This document shows positions 1-4,542 of a DNA stretch of 6,970 bases, piece after piece. Each line of letters begins with the position of its first letter. Positions within the stretch are counted from its first letter, which is position 1. The DNA lies in NCBI GenBank assembly GCA_028703215.1, contig JAQVNH010000054.1, positions 1 to 6,970 of the forward strand, read 5' to 3'. The position numbers and the translations under genes are program-made. The notes below the pieces were generated by a model. The model did no database searches and had not been told where the DNA came from. It worked only from the letters and a program-made list of their open reading frames with translations. The stretch is from Eubacteriales bacterium (GTDB taxonomy: Bacteria > Bacillota > Clostridia > Acetivibrionales > STF1-152).

Positions 1-1174
1 ACGCGTTCTCCGTGCAAAAATCGATATGGCGTCACCGAACCTTAATATGCGTGATCCCGTCATTTACAGGATACTGAGAAGCACACACCATAGGACAGGC
101 GACAAATGGCTCATTTACCCGATGTATGATTTCGCCCATCCGCTTTCAGACGCGCTCGAACAAATCACACACTCTATCTGCACCCTTGAGTTCGAAGACC
201 ACCGCCCTCTTTATGACTGGTTTCTAAGAGAGCTCGATTTTAAAAATCCTCCCCGGCAAATAGAATTCGCGCGTCTAAACTTATCTTATACAGTTATGAG
301 CAAGCGAAAGCTTCTGGCTTTAGTGCGCGACAAATATGTTTCGGGGTGGGACGATCCCAGGATGCCTACTTTGTCGGGAATGCGCAGACGCGGCTATACT
401 CCGGCCTCTATAAGAGACTTTTGCGATAAGATAGGCGTTTCAAAAACTCACAGTATAGTCGACATAGCGCTTCTCGAATATTGCATCAGAGAGGATCTGA
501 ACAAAAATGCGCTTCGGGCGATGGCCGTGCTTCATCCTCTCAAATTAGTCATAGACAACTATCCCGAGGGAAAAACAGAGGACTTCGATTCTGAAAACAG
601 CCCTGAGGATCCTGATGCAGGTTCAAGGAAAGTGCCTTTTTCCGGTGTTATTTATATTGAACGCGATGATTTTATGGAAGATCCCCCGAAAAAATATTTC
701 AGGTTATCCCCGGGCGCAGAAGTAAGACTCAAGAATGCCTATATCATAAAATGCGAACGTGTTGTCAAGGATATAGACGGAAACATCACAGAAGTCCATT
801 GCAGCTACGATCCCGAAACGCGCGGAGGGTCTACTCCCGACGGACGCAAGGTCAAAGGCACCATTCACTGGGTTTCGGCAAAACATGCGGCTGCGGGCGA
901 AATAAGATTATACGAACAGCTTTTCAGTAAAGAGAACCCCTACGATACTGAAGAAGAGGACGGAGACTATCTTGAGAATCTAAACCCCGAATCTCTTGAA
1001 ATACTCAAAGACTGCAAACTTGAACCGTCGCTTCTCGGAACAGCTCCCGGGACCACTTTCCAGTTTCTCAGGCTGGGATACTTTTGCGCGGATCCGGATT
1101 CTACCCCGGAGAGACCGGTATTTAACAGGACAGTGACTCTGCGCGACACCTGGGCAAAGATTTCCGCGCGATAG
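1..1174 (+). CDS. glnS: glutaminyl-tRNA synthetase, 5'-truncated by window edge
   Basis: Class I aminoacyl-tRNA synthetase that charges tRNA-Gln with glutamine using ATP, in the cytoplasm. The reading frame is open from base 2, reading RVLRAKIDMASPN and then collinear with bacterial GlnRS to its C-terminus. Counting from the ATG at 26, the class I second signature appears as VMSKRKL at residues 90-96 (GlnRS uses MSK where others have KMSKS). It is preceded by the family-typical segments YPMYDFAH (31-38) and ITHSICTLEFEDHR (47-60), and followed by GWDDPRMPT (107-115). From about residue 163 (RAMAVLHPLKLVI) the C-terminal beta-barrel anticodon-binding region begins. The ATG at 26 is internal; about 170 upstream residues, including the HIGH motif, lie outside the window. 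The segments match GlnRS rather than GluRS. Stop is TAG. It converges on ligA with 49 bp between their stop codons. Confidence 0.95.
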   Translation, partial: RVLRAKIDMASPNLNMRDPVIYRILRSTHHRTGDKWLIYPMYDFAHPLSDALEQITHSICTLEFEDHRPLYDWFLRELDFKNPPRQIEFARLNLSYTVMSKRKLLALVRDKYVSGWDDPRMPTLSGMRRRGYTPASIRDFCDKIGVSKTHSIVDIALLEYCIREDLNKNALRAMAVLHPLKLVIDNYPEGKTEDFDSENSPEDPDAGSRKVPFSGVIYIERDDFMEDPPKKYFRLSPGAEVRLKNAYIIKCERVVKDIDGNITEVHCSYDPETRGGSTPDGRKVKGTIHWVSAKHAAAGEIRLYEQLFSKENPYDTEEEDGDYLENLNPESLEILKDCKLEPSLLGTAPGTTFQFLRLGYFCADPDSTPERPVFNRTVTLRDTWAKISAR

Positions 1175-1223
1175 CCCGGTCGTTGGGTTTTAGGATGCAC
1201 GATTTCCTGCAAAAACATCGATC

Positions 1224-2228
1224 CTATCCCAGCATGATTTTGAATTCGTTTTCATTTATGATTTTTATCCCCAATGATTCAGCTTTGTCAAGCTTGCTTC
1301 CCGCTTCCGCTCCCGCAAGAACGAAATCTGTGCTGCCCGAAACGCTTCCGGCAACCTTGCCTCCGTTTTTTACGATCAGCCCGGTCGCTGCGCTTCTTGA
1401 ATAGGAAGGAAGCGTACCGGTAAGCACAAATGTCAGCCCTTCAAATTTCCCGCCTTCTTTGCGGCCGAAAGTCAGGCTTTTCATGTTTACACCCGCGTCT
1501 TTAAGTTTTTGTATCATGCTTTTAGTCTGCTGCTGCCTGAAAAACACATTGACGCTTGTAGCCATTACCAAACCGAAATCATTTGTTTCTTGTATATCAT
1601 CGATCGAAGCCGCGGACAGGTCATCAACGGAGGGATATTTCTCAGATAATAATTGCGCCGCTCTGATGCCTATGTGGCGAATGCCGAAACCGAACAAAAG
1701 CTTGTCGATATTGTTGCCCTTTGTTTTTTCTATCGAGGCAAGGAGATTATCCGCTGATTTTGCGCCCATACGTTCAAGCTTTATCAATTCGTCTCTTTTT
1801 TCGCGCAACGTGTACAGATCAGCCACCCCGGAGATGAGCTGATTTTTTAGCAACAGATCCGCATTTGCGGGTCCGAGACCGTCTATGTCCATTGCGTCGC
1901 GAGAAGCGAAATGCACTATGCTCCTGAAAAGCTTTGCCGGGCAGTCTATACCGGTACATCTGTATGCCGACTCGCCTTCCTCTCTAACCACTTGAGATCC
2001 GCAAACCGGGCATCTGTCAGGCATTATATATTTTCTTTCATTCCCGTCCCTGGCTTCTTTTATTACCTCCACTACCTCGGGTATTATATCTCCCGCTTTT
2101 CTGACATAAACTTCATCGCCGATGCGTATGTCCTTTTCAATTATGTAGTCCATGTTATGCAGGGTTGCACGTTTTATTTTCGAACCCGCTAATCTGACTT
2201 CGTCAAAGGCCGCCTGAGGAGTAAGCAC
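1224..2228 (-). CDS. ligA: LigA C-terminal fragment: OB, zinc finger, HhH and BRCT domains
   Basis: This is the downstream part of the same reading frame, which is open from 2270, directly after the internal TGA; the listed start is the first GTG (2228). In full-length numbering it holds the OB domain (about 317-400, with VGRTGVLTP and RATLHNMDYI), a four-cysteine zinc finger (C403, C406, C421, C426), the helix-hairpin-helix region that grips DNA (about 435-585, with FGIRHIG), and a C-terminal BRCT domain (about 591-664, with FVLTGTLPSYSR, GGKVAGSVSGSTDFVLAG and AGSKLDKAESLG). No motif looks decayed. Translation from this GTG would drop 14 residues after the stop, including the conserved VGRTG strand. 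A weak GGAAG lies seven bases before the GTG, so reinitiation is possible but unproven. This start is probably an artefact of the interrupted frame. Confidence 0.75.
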   Translation of the reverse strand: MLTPQAAFDEVRLAGSKIKRATLHNMDYIIEKDIRIGDEVYVRKAGDIIPEVVEVIKEARDGNERKYIMPDRCPVCGSQVVREEGESAYRCTGIDCPAKLFRSIVHFASRDAMDIDGLGPANADLLLKNQLISGVADLYTLREKRDELIKLERMGAKSADNLLASIEKTKGNNIDKLLFGFGIRHIGIRAAQLLSEKYPSVDDLSAASIDDIQETNDFGLVMATSVNVFFRQQQTKSMIQKLKDAGVNMKSLTFGRKEGGKFEGLTFVLTGTLPSYSRSAATGLIVKNGGKVAGSVSGSTDFVLAGAEAGSKLDKAESLGIKIINENEFKIMLG

Positions 2229-2270
2229 GCCAGTTCTTCCAACATTGGCAAAAATGTCTCTTATCTTTGT

Positions 2271-3218
2271 TCATTCCTGCTCGGGAGGATATTTGAAAGC
2301 CGCTGCCCATCTCGGCGCTTTGGAAGTGCTGCCAAGCTGCTCTCTTTTTTGCATTGAATTCACCTTGACGACCGCCCCGTCGATTTCAAATTCGTAGTCA
2401 TGCTTTCGGGAGCCGATCCTTTTGACTTCTTCAATGACAGCTTCAATGTCCCCGCATACGCGAAAGTCTGGCACGACCTTGAATCCGAGCTTATCCATAA
2501 GCTCCAGCGATTCGGAATGTGTTTTATAGCTTCGCCCTTCGATTCTTTGGATATTGAATACAAGAATGTCCAACTTCCTAGACGCGGTTATCCTGGGATC
2601 AAGCTGCCGCAAAGAACCGGCGGCGGCATTTCTCGGATTGGCAAATTGAACTTCTCCATTTTCCTCCAGTTCCATATTGATTTTTGCAAAATCCTTTTTC
2701 GGTATATAGACTTCTCCCCTTACTTCAATATACGGGACTTTTTCGGTAAGAAGGAGCGGGATTGATCTTATCGTTCTTAAGTTCTGTGTGATGTCCTCGC
2801 CTGTTATGCCGTCTCCGCGCGTCGATCCTGCCTCGAACACCCCGTCTTTATATTCAAGTGAAACAGAAAGCCCGTCTATCTTCGTTTCAACAACGTAATC
2901 GGTATCTCCTGCCGCGTTTCTGACACGTTTGTCGAATGCCATCAGCTCATCGATGCTGAAAACATCATTGAGACTCTGCATAGGGATCTTATGTATGACC
3001 TTATTAAAACTTTCAAGCGGTTTTTCCCCTATCCTTCTCGTCGGGGAATCAGAGGTTATCAGATCAGGTCTCAGCTCCTCTAGATCCTCAAGCTCGCGAT
3101 ACAGCTTGTCATATTCGCTGTCGCTGATCTCCGGTTTATCTTTAACATGATACAGATAACTATAACGATTTATGATCTTTTTCAGTTCATTTATTCTTTT
3201 TTCCGTAATATCGCCCAT
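2271..3218 (-). CDS. ligA: LigA N-terminal fragment: domain Ia and adenylation domain
   Basis: This is the 315-residue product expected if translation stops at the internal TGA. Residues 1-70 are domain Ia, the part that binds the NMN half of NAD+, with the typical YHVKDKPEISDSEYDKLYREL at 23-43. The nucleotidyltransferase domain follows, with the catalytic lysine in KIDG at 113-116 (K113 carries the AMP), GSTRGDGITGEDIT at 131-144, VRGEVYIP at 167-174, NPRNAAAGSLRQLD at 194-207, EIDGAVVKVN at 278-287 and APRWAAAFKYPPEQ ending at 314. In characterised LigA proteins, this part alone can react with NAD+ to become adenylated but cannot seal nicks. The fragment would thus be at best a half enzyme; that is inference from the family. 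The start is ATG 3218-3216, supported by GGAG at 3228-3225 and by the typical N-terminus. Confidence 0.85.
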   Translation of the reverse strand: MGDITEKRINELKKIINRYSYLYHVKDKPEISDSEYDKLYRELEDLEELRPDLITSDSPTRRIGEKPLESFNKVIHKIPMQSLNDVFSIDELMAFDKRVRNAAGDTDYVVETKIDGLSVSLEYKDGVFEAGSTRGDGITGEDITQNLRTIRSIPLLLTEKVPYIEVRGEVYIPKKDFAKINMELEENGEVQFANPRNAAAGSLRQLDPRITASRKLDILVFNIQRIEGRSYKTHSESLELMDKLGFKVVPDFRVCGDIEAVIEEVKRIGSRKHDYEFEIDGAVVKVNSMQKREQLGSTSKAPRWAAAFKYPPEQE

Positions 3219-3267
3219 TATCTGCTCCGGTATGGCAAAAAATATGCTGACGCTTTCTTCCTTTAAT

Positions 3268-3296
3268 ATTATATATCAGCCGAATCTTATTTGAAA
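3268..3296 (-). promoter_or_regulatory. Candidate ligA promoter
   Basis: On the minus strand a perfect TATAAT (3273-3268) sits 17 bases after TTTCAA (3296-3291), with about 50 bases to the ligA ATG. The -35 is weak. It is back-to-back with the candidate rpsT promoter, with their -35 boxes about 10 bases apart. Prediction by eye. Confidence 0.45.
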
Positions 3297-3306
3297 GTGT
3301 GCTCTA

Positions 3307-3335
3307 TTGCATTTCAAAGTCTTTCATGTTAGAAT
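3307..3335 (+). promoter_or_regulatory. Candidate rpsT promoter
   Basis: An extended -10 element, TGTTAGAAT (3327-3335, hexamer TAGAAT), lies 17 bases after a -35-like TTGCAT (3307-3312). It would start transcription near 3342 and give a leader of about 64 bases. The -10 and the spacing are good; the -35 matches consensus at only three positions. Prediction by eye. Confidence 0.5.
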
Positions 3336-3391
3336 GTAAAAGTTAATTGAACGGCTTTAAATTCATGTCGTGAATTATAATTTTACTAAGC

Positions 3392-3400
3392 GGGAGGTGA
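3392..3400 (+). promoter_or_regulatory. rpsT ribosome binding site
   Basis: GGGAGGTGA is a near-perfect complement to the 16S rRNA 3' end. It stops five bases before the ATG at 3406 and fixes that codon as the start instead of the upstream GTG at 3370. Confidence 0.9.
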
Positions 3401-3405
3401 GCAAT

Positions 3406-3675
3406 ATGCCTAATATAAAATCTGCAATAAAAAGGGTCAGGACCACAAAAACCAAAACCGCAAACAACGCTTCTGCCAAATCAAAACTTAAAACTATTAT
3501 AAAAAAGTCAAGGGAAGCATCTGCAGCCGGCAACGATAATGCAGAAACTTCATTAAAAGCGGCATATAAAGCTGTTGATCAGGCTGCGGCAAAAAATCTT
3601 ATGCATAAAAATACAGCCGCAAGAAGAAAATCGAGCCTGGCAAAAGAATTCAACAAAAACAAAAAGCAAGAATAA
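3406..3675 (+). CDS. rpsT: 30S ribosomal protein S20
   Basis: Primary 16S rRNA-binding protein of the small ribosomal subunit, needed for 30S assembly. The 89-residue product begins MPNIKSAIKRVRTTKTK, the standard S20 N-terminus, and contains the conserved AAAKNLMHKNTAARRKSSLAKEFN near the end. It is rich in lysine and alanine, as expected for this helical RNA-binding protein, and of normal family length. The ATG at 3406 is chosen over an upstream in-frame GTG at 3370 because a near-perfect ribosome binding site (GGGAGGTGA, 3392-3400) ends five bases before it. The gene is a single transcription unit: a candidate promoter lies at 3307-3335 and a strong hairpin terminator at 3692-3721. ligA is divergent on its left and the LUD gene converges from the right. 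Confidence 0.97.
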   Translation: MPNIKSAIKRVRTTKTKTANNASAKSKLKTIIKKSREASAAGNDNAETSLKAAYKAVDQAAAKNLMHKNTAARRKSSLAKEFNKNKKQE

Positions 3676-3691
3676 ATGCTTAAGAATAATA

Positions 3692-3721
3692 AAAAAACCG
3701 GAATGATCATTCCGGTTTTTT
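3692..3721. terminator. Bidirectional rho-independent terminator between rpsT and the LUD gene
   Basis: A perfect inverted repeat with 15-base arms centred between 3706 and 3707, with the core ACCGGAATGATCATTCCGGT. It is flanked by an A-tract on the left and a T-tract on the right, so transcripts from either strand end in a GC-containing hairpin followed by a U-run. It begins 17 bases after the rpsT stop and lies about 94 bases beyond the stop of the convergent LUD gene, so it can end both units. Confidence 0.9.
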
Positions 3722-3729
3722 ATTTAGAT

Positions 3730-3754
3730 TTATCTAAGAATTGTATTTAGATAA
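3730..3754. repeat. AT-rich inverted repeat in the rpsT-LUD intergenic region
   Basis: TTATCTAA (3730-3737) and TTAGATAA (3747-3754) form 8-base arms around a 9-base loop. A 9-base direct repeat TATTTAGAT also occurs at 3721-3729 and 3744-3752. The stem has almost no GC, and nothing else is recognisable in the stretch up to the LUD stop. It may be chance in AT-rich DNA. Confidence 0.3.
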
Positions 3755-3814
3755 GTTAAATAAATTGATTTGAAGGATTTTCTTTCTGCCATACGCCATT
3801 TAAGCGCTTATCTT

Positions 3815-4414
3815 TTAGAATCCAAGTTCCTCATCGATGATCACAACTTCAATTTCTCCGACTCCGCGTGTTTTGCCCCACAAGACAACCAGTGCGTTGC
3901 AAGTCCGTTCCGGACCGCTGGCACAATCATAGCATTTGTCTCCTTTAACTGCGCAGGGCACTTTTTTCCCAAGCCGCTGCGCGTTTTTAGGCGCGGCAAC
4001 GTTTCTGGCTCTCCAAAGAGCGGATTCAAAGTCATCCGCAAATTTATTCTTTCCCACTATAAAGTATACTTTTTCCTTGTTATACAAAGTGGCAGCAACT
4101 CGATTCCCTGTTCCGTCAATATTGATGATCTCGCCTGTCTCTGCGATGGCGTTTGCTGATGTCAGATAGACTTTTGCATTGATTCCGTTGATCTCTACCT
4201 CGCGGCTCCGGTTTAAACCATGCCAATAAACATCGTTTTTTTGCATCAATCTCTCATATATCCCCAGTGCCTTGAGCGTCATGCTCCCGCCCATACCAAT
4301 GGTAGTGTTTTCAATCGAGGAAACCAGGTAGTCAGCTGCTTCTGTTTTGTTTTTAAAACGGCTTACCATAAATCCTCTTTTTATCAAATTTTCAGCTGCT
4401 TTTTCGATATTCAC
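3815..4414 (-). CDS. LUD-domain protein (lactate utilization protein family, short form)
   Basis: A stand-alone LUD-domain protein of 199 residues, of the short type common in Clostridia. The LUD domain is shared with LutB and LutC of lactate oxidation, but the role of the short single-domain forms is not settled, so a function in lactate use should not be assumed. Visible family signatures, numbered from the GTG start, are GMGGSMTLKALG at 40-51, SANAIAETGEIINIDGTGNR at 86-105 and NVAAPKNAQRLG at 138-149. Near the C-terminus is a cysteine cluster, C154-x6-C161-x2-C164-x7-C172, which could bind metal or an iron-sulfur cluster (inference). The GTG at 4414-4412 is chosen because AGGGGGAG (4430-4423) sits eight bases upstream. 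The frame runs back to an ATG at 4528, but that stretch lies in a hairpin repeat and has no family similarity. It follows ppdK by 128 bp in the same direction. Stop is TAA. Confidence 0.85.
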   Translation of the reverse strand: MNIEKAAENLIKRGFMVSRFKNKTEAADYLVSSIENTTIGMGGSMTLKALGIYERLMQKNDVYWHGLNRSREVEINGINAKVYLTSANAIAETGEIINIDGTGNRVAATLYNKEKVYFIVGKNKFADDFESALWRARNVAAPKNAQRLGKKVPCAVKGDKCYDCASGPERTCNALVVLWGKTRGVGEIEVVIIDEELGF

Positions 4415-4422
4415 GATTGCAA

Positions 4423-4430
4423 CTCCCCCT
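4423..4430 (-). promoter_or_regulatory. LUD gene ribosome binding site, deciding a GTG start
   Basis: AGGGGGAG on the minus strand lies eight bases before the GTG at 4414-4412. No such site stands before the in-frame ATG at 4528, which falls inside a hairpin arm. This is the main reason for the shorter gene model. Confidence 0.75.
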
Positions 4431-4471
4431 GCCTGTTTAGTTGGATAAAATTCTTTTGTCTTTAAACAGCA

Positions 4472-4526
4472 AATGGGACAATTTTCTCTTGTCCCATTCC
4501 TGTGTGACCGGGACAATATTTGTCCC
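4472..4526 (-). repeat. Tandem double hairpin with shared GGGACAA/TTGTCCC arms (REP-like)
   Basis: Between ppdK and the LUD gene, two inverted repeats use the same seven-base arms. The ppdK-proximal one (4510-4526) reads GGGACAATATTTGTCCC on the plus strand, a 7-bp stem with a 3-base loop. The other (4472-4498) has 10-bp arms, AATGGGACAA and TTGTCCCATT, and a 7-base loop. An 11-base spacer separates them. Unequal loops argue against a dimeric repressor operator and for an RNA or repeat element. The pattern resembles extragenic palindromes mobilised by REP-associated (Y1) transposases in some Firmicutes; that is inference. No U-run follows either hairpin on the minus strand, so they are poor terminators. 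They could stabilise the ppdK mRNA end. Confidence 0.6.
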
Positions 4527-4542
4527 ATATATCCCGCTGTTC

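Larger units (their letters stand above)
1224..3218 (-). pseudogene. ligA: NAD-dependent DNA ligase LigA, interrupted by one in-frame TGA
   Basis: The whole locus is 664 codons plus a TAG stop, a normal length for LigA (about 670 residues), and is collinear with the family throughout. The one defect is codon 316, TGA at 2273-2271. Reading through it gives KYPPEQE-stop-TKIRDIFANVGRTG, matching the conserved family stretch of the form FKYPPExxxT...VGRTGVLTP with no gain or loss of residues. The break is therefore a single substitution, not a frameshift. It sits where the nucleotidyltransferase domain meets the OB domain. Everything else looks functional: catalytic lysine, four zinc cysteines, helix-hairpin-helix region and BRCT domain. 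LigA seals nicks during replication and repair and is usually essential, so either the base is a sequencing or assembly error, the mutation is very recent, or the codon is read through. Calling it a pseudogene is provisional. The start ATG has a GGAG site six bases upstream. Confidence 0.85.

Noticed and set aside
1175..1223. Terminator between convergent glnS and ligA
   Set aside because: Only a weak 4-5 bp stem (AGCCC/GGGTT) before TTTT, and short TGCA arms, are visible. Not strong enough to call.
2228..2273. Selenocysteine insertion at the ligA TGA, with a small stem (TTTTGCCA/TGGAAGAA, loop ATGT) about 17 bases downstream
   Set aside because: LigA is not a known selenoprotein, family members do not have cysteine at this position as far as I recall, and the stem is short, mismatched and has no convincing apical SECIS loop.
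2203..2274. Reinitiation at the ATG overlapping the ligA TGA (ATGA)
   Set aside because: That ATG is in a different frame and stops after 23 codons, so it cannot produce the ligase C-terminal half.
2221..2300. Frameshift as the cause of the split ligA
   Set aside because: Both halves are in the same frame and the residue spacing across the stop matches the family, so it is a point substitution.
3370..3405. Upstream GTG start adding 12 residues to S20
   Set aside because: S20 proteins begin MPNIKSA, and the strong ribosome binding site points to the ATG at 3406.
4472..4526. Two operator sites for a dimeric repressor of the LUD gene
   Set aside because: Half-sites are separated by 3 bases in one copy and 7 in the other, which does not suit one dimer geometry. 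A hairpin or repeat element explains them better.
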